Shown piece after piece: positions 30,089 to 38,167 of a stretch of DNA of 57,527 bases. Every line of letters starts with the position of its first letter. The stretch's first letter is position 1. The notes beneath the pieces are model-generated. The model ran no database searches. It was not told the origin of the DNA and saw only the letters and a list, made by a program, of their open reading frames with translations. Origin of the DNA: Streptomyces sp. WM4235 (GTDB lineage Bacteria > Actinomycetota > Actinomycetes > Streptomycetales > Streptomycetaceae); the NCBI RefSeq assembly GCF_001279725.1, contig NZ_LGDE01000424.1, positions 1 to 57,527 on the forward strand. The letters run 5' to 3'. A program made the position numbers and the translations under genes.

Positions 30089-30901
30089 ATGACCACAGAG
30101 ATGCTTTCCGCCCTTGAGCGGTATTACGACACGGTCCCGCGCGTGGGCGGGGCCCGGGCCGAGGACTTCGGGCCGCTCACCCTGTTCGTGCGGGAGGGCG
30201 AGGGGTGGCCGTACTACGCGCGGCCCACGCTCGGCGGACCCGAGGCCTCCGCGGCCGATGTGGAGCGGGTGCTCGCCCGCCAACGGGAGCTGAAGGTGCC
30301 CGAGGCCTTCGAATGGGTGGCCGAAAACAGCCCCTCGTTGCGGGCCGCGGTGGAGGCGGCGGGACTGCGCGTCGGCTCCCACCCGCTGATGGTGCTGGAG
30401 TCCGTGCGGCCGACCCCGGCCCATCCGGACGTACGGGTCCTCGGCGCGGACGACCCCCTGCTGGCGGCCGCGGTGACGGTGCCGATGCTGGCGTTCGCGG
30501 CCCCGGGCACGGCGCTGGGCGAGGCCGGGCCGACCGAACTGGCGGCGGCGCTCACGGATCCGACGGTGGAACCGCGCCGCGCGCGGCTCTCGAACCAGCT
30601 CGCCTCGGGCGGCACGGGGATGGCCGCGGCCGTGCGGGACGGCGTGGTGCTCTGCTCGGGCCAGTACATCCCGGTCGGCGACGTCGCCGAGGTCGTCGGC
30701 GTCGGCACCCTCCCGGCGGCGCGCCGGCAGGGCCTGGCCCTCGCGGTGACGGCGGCCCTGGTCGAGCAGGCGTTGGCGGGCGGGGCCCGGACGGTGTTCC
30801 TGTCCGCGGGAGACGAGGACGTCGCCCGGATATACGGCCGGATCGGCTTCCGCCGCGTGGCCACCGCCCTCATCGCGGAGCCCGTCGCACCCGCGGAGTA
30901 G
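30089..30901 (+). CDS. GNAT-family N-acetyltransferase
   Basis: A 270-aa protein. The C-terminal half has the GNAT acetyl-CoA site: VAEVVGVGTLPAARRQGLAL (motif A, R-x-x-G-x-A), followed by VFLSAGDEDVARIYGRIGFRRV with the typical Y-x-(R/K)-x-GF end. The N-terminal half is divergent, as in other two-domain members. Substrate unknown. The start is ATG 30089. Confidence 0.88.
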   Translation: MTTEMLSALERYYDTVPRVGGARAEDFGPLTLFVREGEGWPYYARPTLGGPEASAADVERVLARQRELKVPEAFEWVAENSPSLRAAVEAAGLRVGSHPLMVLESVRPTPAHPDVRVLGADDPLLAAAVTVPMLAFAAPGTALGEAGPTELAAALTDPTVEPRRARLSNQLASGGTGMAAAVRDGVVLCSGQYIPVGDVAEVVGVGTLPAARRQGLALAVTAALVEQALAGGARTVFLSAGDEDVARIYGRIGFRRVATALIAEPVAPAE

Positions 30902-30964
30902 CCCTCGGGCTCGGCCGGCGGGAGTCGGGCGCGGCGCGGCGGATGCCCCCGTACGGCCGCGCGG

Positions 30965-30979
30965 TTGCCGAAACGGCAA
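30965..30979. promoter_or_regulatory. Small dyad upstream of the methyltransferase gene
   Basis: TTGCCG-AAA-CGGCAA is a perfect inverted repeat in the 189-bp gap between the acetyltransferase and methyltransferase genes. A regulator site is possible; no regulator gene is next to it. Confidence 0.4.
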
Positions 30980-31090
30980 GAGTTCTTGGCGCTTCGGGGT
31001 GCCCGGGCGGAGCATCGGCGACACAGGCGCCCGGAGCTCGGGGCCTGGCCCGTGCCCTTCCCCGTGAGACCGCGAGAGACCGAGGTTCCC

Positions 31091-31759
31091 GTGTCCGACC
31101 ACGCGCACACCCACACCCAGCCGCCCACCCCGGAGCCCGGTGTCACGGGCGAGGAGTTCTGGGACGGCCGCTACCGGGAGAACGACCGGATCTGGAGCGG
31201 CGAGGCCAACGCCGCCCTGGTCCGCGAGGCGGGGGACCTCGCCCCCGGCCTGGCCCTGGACCTCGGTTGTGGCGAGGGCGGCGACGCCGTCTGGCTGGCC
31301 CGGCAGGGCTGGCGGGTGACCGCGACCGACATCTCCGGGGTGGCCCTGGAGCGCGCGGCCTCGCACGCGGCGGACGCCGGCGTCGGCGACCGGGTGGAGT
31401 GGCAGCGCCACGACTTCGCGCACTCGTTCCCCGCCGGCGCGTACGACCTGGTCTCCGCCTGCTTCCTGCACTCGTACGGGGAGTTCCCGCGCGAGCGGAT
31501 CCTGCGCCGGGCCGCCGCCGCCGTGGCCCCCGGCGGAGTCCTGCTGATCGTCGGCCACGCGGGCTGGGCGCCCTGGCAGGAGCCGCCGGTCGAGGGCGTG
31601 CGCTTCCCGACGCCCGCCGAGGTCGTCGCGGACCTGGAGCTGCCGGACGGCGCCTGGGAGGTGCTGCTGGCCGAGGAGTACGAACGGGTCCAGAACCGGC
31701 CTGACGGCCGGCCCGGGACCCGGTTGGACAACGCGGTGAAGGTCCGCCGGCTGCCCTAG
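31091..31759 (+). CDS. Class I SAM-dependent methyltransferase
   Basis: A 222-aa protein with the Rossmann motif I LALDLGCGEGGDAVWLA, acidic residue of motif II in VTATDISGVALERA, motif III RHDFAHSF and the YDLVSACFLHSYGEFPRERIL core. TehB/thiopurine-type methyltransferases look like this. Substrate unknown. GTG 31091 starts with a His-rich stretch (SDHAHTHTQ). Convergent with era. Confidence 0.88.
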   Translation: MSDHAHTHTQPPTPEPGVTGEEFWDGRYRENDRIWSGEANAALVREAGDLAPGLALDLGCGEGGDAVWLARQGWRVTATDISGVALERAASHAADAGVGDRVEWQRHDFAHSFPAGAYDLVSACFLHSYGEFPRERILRRAAAAVAPGGVLLIVGHAGWAPWQEPPVEGVRFPTPAEVVADLELPDGAWEVLLAEEYERVQNRPDGRPGTRLDNAVKVRRLP

Positions 31760-31785
31760 TTCGTCTGTTCTCGCCCTGACGGAGG

Positions 31786-32727
31786 TCAGAAGCCGAGCTT
31801 GCGGAGCTGCTTGGGGTCGCGCTGCCAGTCCTTGGCGACCTTCACGTGCAGGTCGAGGAAGACCGGGGTGCCGAGCAGCGCCTCGATGTGCTTGCGCGAC
31901 TTCATCCCGACCTCCTTCAGGCGGGAGCCCTTCGGGCCGATGATGATGCCCTTCTGGCTGGGCCGCTCGATGTAGACGTTCGCGTGGATGTCCAGCAGCG
32001 GGCGGTCCGCCGGGCGGTTCTCCCGGGGGATCATCTCCTCGACGACGACGGCGATGGAGTGCGGGAGCTCGTCCCGTACGCCTTCCAGCGCGGCCTCGCG
32101 GATCAGTTCCGCGACCATCACCATCTCGGGCTCGTCGGTGAGGTCGCCCTCCGGGTACAGCGGCGGGCTCTCGGGCAGCAGCGGCGCGATCAGGTCGGCC
32201 AGCAACTGGACCTGGCTGTCCCCGACGGCCGAGACCGGGACGATCTCGGCCCACTCGAAGCCGAGCTCGGCGGCGAGCTGGTGGATGGCCAGGAGCTGTT
32301 CGGCGAGCTGCTTGGACTCGACCAGGTCGGTCTTCGTCACGATGGCGATCTTGGGGGTCTTCTTGATCCCCGCGAGTTCCTTCGCGATGAACTTGTCGCC
32401 GGGGCCGAGCTTCTGGTCGGCCGGCAGGCAGAAGCCGATGACGTCGACCTCGGCCCAGGTGGAGCGGACGACGTCGTTGAGGCGCTCGCCGAGCAGGGTG
32501 CGCGGCTTGTGCAGGCCGGGGGTGTCGACCAGCACCAGCTGGGCGTCCGGGCGGTGCACGATGCCGCGGACCGTGTGGCGCGTGGTCTGCGGCCGGTTGG
32601 AGGTGATCGCGACCTTGGTGCCCACGAGCGCGTTGGTCAGGGTCGACTTCCCCGCGTTGGGGCGGCCGACGAAGCATGCGAAGCCCGCGCGGTGCGGGGC
32701 GGTGGGCTCGGGGGAACGATCGCTCAT
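31786..32727 (-). CDS. era: Ribosome-associated GTPase Era
   Basis: Essential GTPase for 16S rRNA maturation and 30S assembly. The 313-aa product has G1 GRPNAGKS, G2 region QTTRHTVRG, G3 DTPG, G4 TKTD (usually NKxD), and the C-terminal KH domain with IIGPKGSRLKEVG. ATG 32727 has GGGGAG about ten bases upstream and matches the normal start of Streptomyces Era. ATG 32736 adds three residues. The frame stays open upstream into a DUF916 surface protein, so Era may also be made as a fusion. Confidence 0.95.
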   Translation of the reverse strand: MSDRSPEPTAPHRAGFACFVGRPNAGKSTLTNALVGTKVAITSNRPQTTRHTVRGIVHRPDAQLVLVDTPGLHKPRTLLGERLNDVVRSTWAEVDVIGFCLPADQKLGPGDKFIAKELAGIKKTPKIAIVTKTDLVESKQLAEQLLAIHQLAAELGFEWAEIVPVSAVGDSQVQLLADLIAPLLPESPPLYPEGDLTDEPEMVMVAELIREAALEGVRDELPHSIAVVVEEMIPRENRPADRPLLDIHANVYIERPSQKGIIIGPKGSRLKEVGMKSRKHIEALLGTPVFLDLHVKVAKDWQRDPKQLRKLGF

Positions 32728-33657
32728 ACGGGCCATTCTCCCCGATGCGGCTCCCAGCGCCGACCAGCCCACCGCCAGGACGGTCGAAGCGCCCGCCAGG
32801 AGGGTGGTCAGAAGGGGGTGCGCGGCATGTTCGACGGCGCCCTCGGCGGTGGCCCCCGGGGCCTGCGCCCGGATCGTCAGCCGGGTCCACTCCAGGGCCG
32901 GCGGGCCGTCCCACCTGCTGCTCAGCCGCACGTCCTGCCCCGGCAGCAGCTCGGCCGGCAGGCCGGTGAGGGTCCGCTGCGACAAGGTGCGACCGAAGGC
33001 CCCGGAAACGGTGAGGGCGGCGCGGGGGCGGAGGGTGACATTGCCCCGGTTCTGGAGCGTGTACGCGACCTCGGCGCGTCCGTCGCCCCCACCGACCCGG
33101 ACGTCCCGGACGGCGAGGGCGGGCGCGGTCGGCCCGGTGACCCGGAGGTGGAGGCGGGCCGCGACCGCCTGCCGCACGTCGATGCCGGAGCCCGCGCCGG
33201 CGGGGCCCTCCTCCAGGGCCACGACGGCGCCGGGGTGGTCCCCCGGCTCGGCCCGGTCGGGGACGGTGACGGTGAACCCGACGTCGACCGATCCCCTGGC
33301 CGGCACGGTCACCCGCTCCCGCGCGAGCGCGGTCCAGGCGGCGGTGGCGCGGCGCGGCTCGTCGGGGCCGCGGACCGCGAAGCCGCCGTCGCGGGCGGTG
33401 TTGTAGGCGTCGGCGGCGTAGAGCCGGAAGGTGCGGGGGCGGTCGGTGCGGTTGGCGACGGTGACGGTGTCCCGGGCGACCGTGCCGGGGGCGGCCGCGA
33501 GGTAGAAGTACGGGCGCTGTCCGACGGTGTTGGCGGCGGGGAGCACGGACCACCGGCCGTTGTCGGCGGCCGTCGCCGGTCCGGCGCCGGCGAGCCAGGC
33601 GAGGCCCGCGACGACGAGGGCGACGGGGAGCCGCCGCCAGGTGGCCGACCGTGTCAC
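31786..33657 (-). CDS. DUF916 surface protein reading in frame into Era (fusion ORF)
   Basis: From GTG 33657, overlapping the stop of the WxL-like gene (GTGA), one frame of 623 codons runs without a stop to the end of era. Residues 1-32 are a signal peptide (PVALVVAGLAWLAGAG). Residues 35-270 are a DUF916/WxL-binding domain (GQRPYFYLAAAPGTVARDTV, AVVALEEGPAG). Residues about 283-306 are a TM helix (LLTTLLAGASTVLAVGWSAL), and residues 311-623 are Era. Translation from this GTG must yield a fusion. Era's own ribosome site lies inside. A small sequencing or assembly indel near the junction could also explain the missing stop. Confidence 0.65.
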   Translation of the reverse strand: MTRSATWRRLPVALVVAGLAWLAGAGPATAADNGRWSVLPAANTVGQRPYFYLAAAPGTVARDTVTVANRTDRPRTFRLYAADAYNTARDGGFAVRGPDEPRRATAAWTALARERVTVPARGSVDVGFTVTVPDRAEPGDHPGAVVALEEGPAGAGSGIDVRQAVAARLHLRVTGPTAPALAVRDVRVGGGDGRAEVAYTLQNRGNVTLRPRAALTVSGAFGRTLSQRTLTGLPAELLPGQDVRLSSRWDGPPALEWTRLTIRAQAPGATAEGAVEHAAHPLLTTLLAGASTVLAVGWSALGAASGRMARMSDRSPEPTAPHRAGFACFVGRPNAGKSTLTNALVGTKVAITSNRPQTTRHTVRGIVHRPDAQLVLVDTPGLHKPRTLLGERLNDVVRSTWAEVDVIGFCLPADQKLGPGDKFIAKELAGIKKTPKIAIVTKTDLVESKQLAEQLLAIHQLAAELGFEWAEIVPVSAVGDSQVQLLADLIAPLLPESPPLYPEGDLTDEPEMVMVAELIREAALEGVRDELPHSIAVVVEEMIPRENRPADRPLLDIHANVYIERPSQKGIIIGPKGSRLKEVGMKSRKHIEALLGTPVFLDLHVKVAKDWQRDPKQLRKLGF

Positions 33658-35045
33658 GACAGGGTCAGCGTCAGGACGGCCGTGTACGCCCCCGGCGGGG
33701 TGTAGGGCGGGACGCGCAGTTCCACCCCGGCGTCCACCGTGAAGGTCCCGCCCGCCGGCGCGCCGTCCGCCGTGGAGGCCAGCACGGCCCCCTCCGGGCC
33801 GACCGTGCCCGCGCTGCCCGCCCGACAGGCGCTCGGACTCCCGGCCGCCGCGACGCACCGCGGGGTCCACGTCAGGGAGGCGCCCGGGATCCGGACCCCG
33901 CCCGGTCCCGCGAAGTCGGTGACCCTGCCGACGAGCGACCAGCCCGCCGGGCCGCCGCGCGCGTCCTCGACGGTGACGGTGCCGATCCGGCCGCCCGCCG
34001 CCCCGCCGTCCCCGTACGGGACCGCGCCGAGCGTCACGGACTCCCCCGCCTGGGTCATGGCCAGCGCGCCCGGCTCGACGACCGCCGTCACCTTCCGGGT
34101 GCCCCGCGAGGGCGGCGCGGCGTCGACCACCGTGGCGGGTTCGACCACCGTGGCGGGTTCGATCACCGTGTAGGCGGCCGGCCCCGTTCCGCCCTGTGCC
34201 GACCACACCGTGCCCTCGTACGCGACCACGCCCGTGGTCCCCTTGTCGGTGACCGGCAGCTCGGCCCGGACCACGCCCCGCTCGTCGGCGGTGGCGGCCA
34301 CCCGGTCGGCGGTCTCGGCGGCGCCGGTCCGGCCCGCCACCGTGACGGCCGCCCCCGGGGCGAAGCCGGAGCCGGTGACGGCGACCCGCGCACCCGGCTT
34401 CCCGTACGCCGTCCCCAGCGTGAGCGCGCGCAGGTTGGCCGTCGGCAGCGGGGTGGCCGTGAGGCGCTCGGACACGGGGGCGGCGCCGGCCGCGGTGCAC
34501 GCGGTGTCCAGGTCCGCGAGGTGGCCGGTGTGCAGGGTGTAGCCGCCCGGGGCGAGGGTGATCTCGCCGGGCGCGGTGACGGTGAAGGTCCCGGTCATGG
34601 TCACGCCCGGCAGGGCCGCGCCCGGCGGCACCGGGTCGTTGCGTCGGACGCCCACCACGGTCACCTCGCCGCTCTGCGCGCCCGCGAGCACGATCCGCCC
34701 GGTGGGGGTCACCACATCGGCGGGCAGTTCGCTCGCGACGGGGTTCACGGCGGGGGTCGCGGCGATCCGGTACGTCACGGTGACGGTGTCGCCGACCTTC
34801 GGGGCGGGGTCGTCGACGCTGATCCGGGCCGTCGTCGGCCCGTCGGCGGGCGGCAGCCCGGCCTCCTGGGGCGGGAGGCAGTGCGTGGGGAACTCCACCT
34901 GTCCCGGGGGCGGCGGCTCCCCCTCGGCGGCCGGCGCTCCGCCGGTCGTGGCGGCCAGCAGGACCACCACACCGCCGCTCACGGCGACGGCCGCCGCCCA
35001 CCGTCTGTCGCGCGCCCCGGCCCGTCCCGCCCGTCCTGCTCGCAC
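33654..35045 (-). CDS. Secreted protein with a WxL-like C-terminal domain
   Basis: A 463-aa exported protein. An Arg-rich start and hydrophobic core (AAAVAVSGGVVVLLAATTGG) form the signal peptide. The middle holds Ig/TIG-like beta segments (LTLGTAYGKPGARVAVTGSGF). The C-terminal ~130 residues resemble a WxL domain: GWSLVGRVTDF at about 369, then LTWTP and a final AYTAVLTLTLS strand. WxL domains bind the cell wall and pair with DUF916 proteins, and the next gene is one. GTG 35045 follows GGGGGGCGG; the open frame upstream begins at a TTG. An 18-bp repeat at 34123-34170 encodes a short Val-Glu-Pro-Ala-Thr repeat. Confidence 0.75.
   Translation of the reverse strand: MRAGRAGRAGARDRRWAAAVAVSGGVVVLLAATTGGAPAAEGEPPPPGQVEFPTHCLPPQEAGLPPADGPTTARISVDDPAPKVGDTVTVTYRIAATPAVNPVASELPADVVTPTGRIVLAGAQSGEVTVVGVRRNDPVPPGAALPGVTMTGTFTVTAPGEITLAPGGYTLHTGHLADLDTACTAAGAAPVSERLTATPLPTANLRALTLGTAYGKPGARVAVTGSGFAPGAAVTVAGRTGAAETADRVAATADERGVVRAELPVTDKGTTGVVAYEGTVWSAQGGTGPAAYTVIEPATVVEPATVVDAAPPSRGTRKVTAVVEPGALAMTQAGESVTLGAVPYGDGGAAGGRIGTVTVEDARGGPAGWSLVGRVTDFAGPGGVRIPGASLTWTPRCVAAAGSPSACRAGSAGTVGPEGAVLASTADGAPAGGTFTVDAGVELRVPPYTPPGAYTAVLTLTLS
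34123..34170. repeat. 18-bp tandem repeat (2.7 copies) in the WxL-like gene
   Basis: Identical units at 34123-34140 and 34141-34158 and a partial unit to 34170. In frame, it encodes a Pro-Ala-Thr-Val-Val-Glu type repeat between domains. Confidence 0.85.
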
Positions 35046-35123
35046 TGTCCGCCCCCCGCGTTCCGTCGCCCGCGTTCCGTCGCCCCGGCAGGGGGTCAAT
35101 TCACGAGCGGGCGGCGGGAGAAG

Positions 35124-36209
35124 TCAATGCGCGGAACCGGCAGCAACTGATGACCCATCAGAAGATGGGAGAGTGCCCGACCCGCCCGGGCCAACCGACC
35201 CGACGGACCCGACGGACGCGACCGACCCCACCGGGGCGCCCGAGGCCCGGAACGTGCGCCGGTACGCCGTCGGGCTCACCCCCAACGCCGCCTGCACGTG
35301 CTTGCGCAGCGACTGCGCCGTCCCGAAGCCCACCTCCCGCGCCACCTGCTCCATCGCCAGTTCCGTGCGCTCCAACAGCCGCCGGGCGCGCTCCACCCGC
35401 TGCCCGACGATCCACTCCCCCGGGCTGACCCCGGACTCCTCCCGGAAGCGGCGCGTGAACGTCCGCACCGACATGGACTCCTGCCGGGCCAGGTCGCTCA
35501 ACCGGATCGGTTCGTGCAACCGGTCGAGCACCCAGGCGCGCGCCGCCGTGGTACTGGCCGACTGCGTTTCGGGGACCGGACGTTCGATGAACTGCGCCTG
35601 CCCGCCGTTCCGGTGGGGCGGTACGACGGTCCGCCGGGCCACCTCGTTGGTCACGGCCGCGCCGTGGTCACGGCGCACGATGTGCAGGCACAGGTCGATG
35701 CCGGCGGCGACCCCGGCGGAGGTCAGCACGTCCCCGTCATCCGTGTAGAGCACGCCGGGGTCGACCCGCACGGCCGGGAAGAGCCGCTGGAAGTGCTCGG
35801 CGGAGGCCCAGTGGGTGGTCGCCCGGCGGCCGTCGAGGTACCCGCCGGCGGCGAGGACATAGCCCCCCGTGCAGATGGACACCAGCCGGGTGCCGGGTCG
35901 GATGTGGCCGAGCGCCGCGCCGAGCGCCGCGGTCAGCCGGCCCTCCTCGTACACCGGCCCCAGCTCGTACGAGGCGGGCACCACCACCGTGTCGGCGGTG
36001 GCCAGCAGCTCCGGGCCGTGCTCGACGGAGACCGCGAAGTCGGCGTCCGTGGCGACCGGTCCGGGGCGGAGCGCGCAGGTGAGGGTCTCGTAGAAGGGCC
36101 GCCCGGCCGGATTCTTGGCGTACCCGAAGATCCGGTGCGGGATGCCGAGCTCGAAGGGCAGCAGCCCGGCCAGGGCGAGGACGACGACACGGTGCGCGCG
36201 GGGCTCCAT
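35124..36209 (-). CDS. GlxA-family regulator (DJ-1/PfpI domain + AraC HTH)
   Basis: A 361-aa two-domain regulator. Residues 1-190 are a class I glutamine amidotransferase-like DJ-1/PfpI domain (VVVLALAGLLPFELGIPHRIFG) with the nucleophile-elbow Cys in SICTGGYVLAAGG. Residues 215-320 are the AraC double HTH (LARQESMSVRTFTRRFREE; MEQVAREVGFGTAQSLRKHVQAALGVSPTAYRRTF). The C-terminal tail is a low-complexity Ser-Val-Gly run. Divergent from an MFS gene it probably controls. Confidence 0.93.
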   Translation of the reverse strand: MEPRAHRVVVLALAGLLPFELGIPHRIFGYAKNPAGRPFYETLTCALRPGPVATDADFAVSVEHGPELLATADTVVVPASYELGPVYEEGRLTAALGAALGHIRPGTRLVSICTGGYVLAAGGYLDGRRATTHWASAEHFQRLFPAVRVDPGVLYTDDGDVLTSAGVAAGIDLCLHIVRRDHGAAVTNEVARRTVVPPHRNGGQAQFIERPVPETQSASTTAARAWVLDRLHEPIRLSDLARQESMSVRTFTRRFREESGVSPGEWIVGQRVERARRLLERTELAMEQVAREVGFGTAQSLRKHVQAALGVSPTAYRRTFRASGAPVGSVASVGSVGSVGPGGSGTLPSSDGSSVAAGSAH

Positions 36210-36210
36210 G

Positions 36211-36252
36211 GCCCGATCGTAGCGAAGCATGTCGTTCAGGCCACTATCGGGC
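36211..36252. promoter_or_regulatory. Divergent regulator/MFS intergenic site
   Basis: GCCCGAT (36211-36217) faces ATCGGGC (36246-36252). Between them lies GCATGTCGTT...ACTATCGG (36227-36250), a motif also found upstream of the MFS gene at 10850. A candidate site for the GlxA-type regulator. Confidence 0.4.
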
Positions 36253-36279
36253 GGCGCCCGCGGGCCGGAAGCTGACTGC

Positions 36280-37590
36280 GTGACGCAGACAGCCTCCACC
36301 CCCGCATCCACACCCGCCCCCGCGCCCGCCACCCCGCGGAAGCCGGCGCGCGTGCACCGCGCCTGGTTCGCGGCGGCCGTCGCCTTCGTGACGATCATCG
36401 GCGCCGCCGCCTCCGCTTCCCTGCCCGGCCTGCTCATCGAGCCGTTGCACGAGGAGTTCGACTGGTCGCGCGGCACGATCGGCCTCGCCGTCTCGGTGAA
36501 CCTCGCCCTCTACGGGCTCACCGCGCCCTTCGCGGCGGCCCTGATGGACCGCTTCGGCATCCGCAAGGTGGTCGCCGTCGCCCTGCTGGTCATATCCGGC
36601 GGCACCGTGGCCACGCTCTGGATGACCGAGTCCTGGCAACTGATCCTGTTCTGGGGCGTGCTGGTGGGCCTGGGCAGCGGCTCGATGGCGCTGGCCTTCG
36701 CGGCGACCGTCACCAACCGCTGGTTCACCGCCCGGCGCGGGCTCGTCACGGGCATCCTGACCGCGGCCGGGGCGTCCGGTCAGCTGATCTTCCTGCCGCT
36801 GCTGTCCTGGCTGGTCGAGCACCACGGGTGGCGGCCGGCGGCGGTCACGGTCTCGCTCGCGGCGCTGGTGGTCGTCCCGTTCGTCTGGCTGCTGCTGCGC
36901 GACCATCCCGCGGACGTGAGCCTCGCGCCGTACGGGGGCGCGTACGTGGAGAAGCCCGCCCCGGTCCCCGGAGCCGCGCGCCGGGCGCTGACGGTGCTGT
37001 TCAAGGCGGCCCGCACCGGCCCCTTCTGGCTGCTGGCCGGCACCTTCGCGATCTGCGGCGCCTCCACGAACGGCCTGGTGCGGACCCACTTCGTGCCGGC
37101 GGCCCACGACCACGGCATGCCGGTGACGGCCGCCGCCGGGCTACTGGCGGTGATCGGCGTGTTCGACGTGGTCGGCACGATCGCCTCGGGCTGGTTCACC
37201 GACCGCTTCGAGGCGCGCCGCCTGCTGGCCGTGTACTACGCCCTGCGCGGGATCTCACTGATGTTCCTGCCGATGCTGCTGGCCCCGTCCATTCACCCGC
37301 CGATGATCTTCTTCATCATCTTCTACGGCCTGGACTGGGTCGCCACCGTCCCGCCGACCATCGCGCTGTGCCGCGAGCAGTTCGGGGAGGACGGCGCGAT
37401 CGTCTTCGGCTGGGTCCTGGCCTCGCACCAGGTGGGCGCGGCCGTGGTGGCCTTCCTGGGCGGCCTGGCCCGCGACGCCTTCGGCTCGTACGACCTGGTC
37501 TGGTACGCCTCGGGCGGCCTGTGCGCGATGGCAGCGCTGATGGCGATGGTCATCCGCCGCCGGCCCGCCGTGACCACGGCCACGGCCTGA
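36280..37590 (+). CDS. MFS transporter (monocarboxylate/oxalate-type)
   Basis: A 436-aa, 12-TM carrier. Conserved segments include ASLPGLLIEPLHEEFDWSRG in loop 1, the A motif AALMDRFGIRKVV, NRWFTARRGLVTGILTAAGA, and GWFTDRFEARRLL in the second half. This pattern fits MCT/OFA-type organic-anion transporters; substrate unknown. GTG 36280 follows GGAAG eight bases upstream, leaving room for a divergent promoter. ATG 36229 would lie inside the regulatory site. Confidence 0.9.
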   Translation: MTQTASTPASTPAPAPATPRKPARVHRAWFAAAVAFVTIIGAAASASLPGLLIEPLHEEFDWSRGTIGLAVSVNLALYGLTAPFAAALMDRFGIRKVVAVALLVISGGTVATLWMTESWQLILFWGVLVGLGSGSMALAFAATVTNRWFTARRGLVTGILTAAGASGQLIFLPLLSWLVEHHGWRPAAVTVSLAALVVVPFVWLLLRDHPADVSLAPYGGAYVEKPAPVPGAARRALTVLFKAARTGPFWLLAGTFAICGASTNGLVRTHFVPAAHDHGMPVTAAAGLLAVIGVFDVVGTIASGWFTDRFEARRLLAVYYALRGISLMFLPMLLAPSIHPPMIFFIIFYGLDWVATVPPTIALCREQFGEDGAIVFGWVLASHQVGAAVVAFLGGLARDAFGSYDLVWYASGGLCAMAALMAMVIRRRPAVTTATA

Positions 37591-37663
37591 GCGTCCCGTG
37601 CCGCCGACCGGGCGCGGCCCGGCCCGGCGGACGTCGGGAACGCGGCGGACGCTCCCCCGGGCC

Positions 37664-38026
37664 TCAGCCGGCCGGGGTCGTGGACCTGAGGGTGCCGTCC
37701 GGGGCCGCGAGGAGGACCGGGGTGTCGGGGCCGCCGAGGTCGCCGACCGCGGCGCGATCGGCGTCGGACGGGGCGTCGGCCGCGCTGACCACGGCCGCGG
37801 CCTCCAGGGACCGCGCCCCGCTGGCCACGGCCATGGCGACGGCCGTCTGGAGCGCGCTCAACTTGAGGGAGTCCAGGTCCACGGTACCGGCGACGTACGT
37901 ACGACCCGTCTCGTCCCGGACCGCCGCCCCCTCGGGCACCCCGTTGCGGGCGCGGGCGCTGCGCGCCAGCGTGATGATCTTCTGGTCCTCGGGGTCGATC
38001 CCGGTGTTCCCGGTGCTCTCGGTCAT
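37664..38026 (-). CDS. Cytidine deaminase-like protein lacking the zinc site
   Basis: A 120-aa protein at the cdd position of the Streptomyces era operon. It opens DPEDQKIITLARSARARNGV like a deaminase. Where true enzymes have the C-A-E zinc/catalytic motif it has S-A-L-Q (LSALQTAVAMAVASGA), and the PC-x-x-C pair is missing; the protein has no Cys or His at all. It cannot bind catalytic zinc in the usual way and may be a structural or regulatory relic. ATG 38026. Confidence 0.78.
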   Translation of the reverse strand: MTESTGNTGIDPEDQKIITLARSARARNGVPEGAAVRDETGRTYVAGTVDLDSLKLSALQTAVAMAVASGARSLEAAAVVSAADAPSDADRAAVGDLGGPDTPVLLAAPDGTLRSTTPAG

Positions 38027-38041
38027 GGGCGAAAGCATATG

Positions 38042-38083
38042 GAGCGCCTCGACGGGCCGTGCGACGACCCCGCCGAGGCGCTC
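38042..38083 (-). terminator. Hairpin in the yjbR/cdd-like gap
   Basis: GAGCGCCTCG and CGAGGCGCTC enclose a 22-nt loop with some inner pairing. It lies 85 bases past the yjbR stop and could end part of the phoH operon transcripts. Confidence 0.6.
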
Positions 38084-38167
38084 TCCCTGACGCCCCCGAC
38101 GCCTCGGACCGGACCGGGCGTCCGCCCGCCGCACTTCGAGGACGTCGCGCGGCACCGGCGCCGCGCG

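Noticed and set aside
30035..33553. 1172-codon open frame on the minus strand across the acetyltransferase, methyltransferase and era genes
   Set aside because: The composition is Arg/Pro/Gly-rich and it overlaps several well-supported genes in other frames.
35160..35260. Ser-Val-Gly tail of the GlxA-type regulator as a separate gene or repeat element
   Set aside because: It is simple-sequence expansion at the end of one frame, with irregular units.
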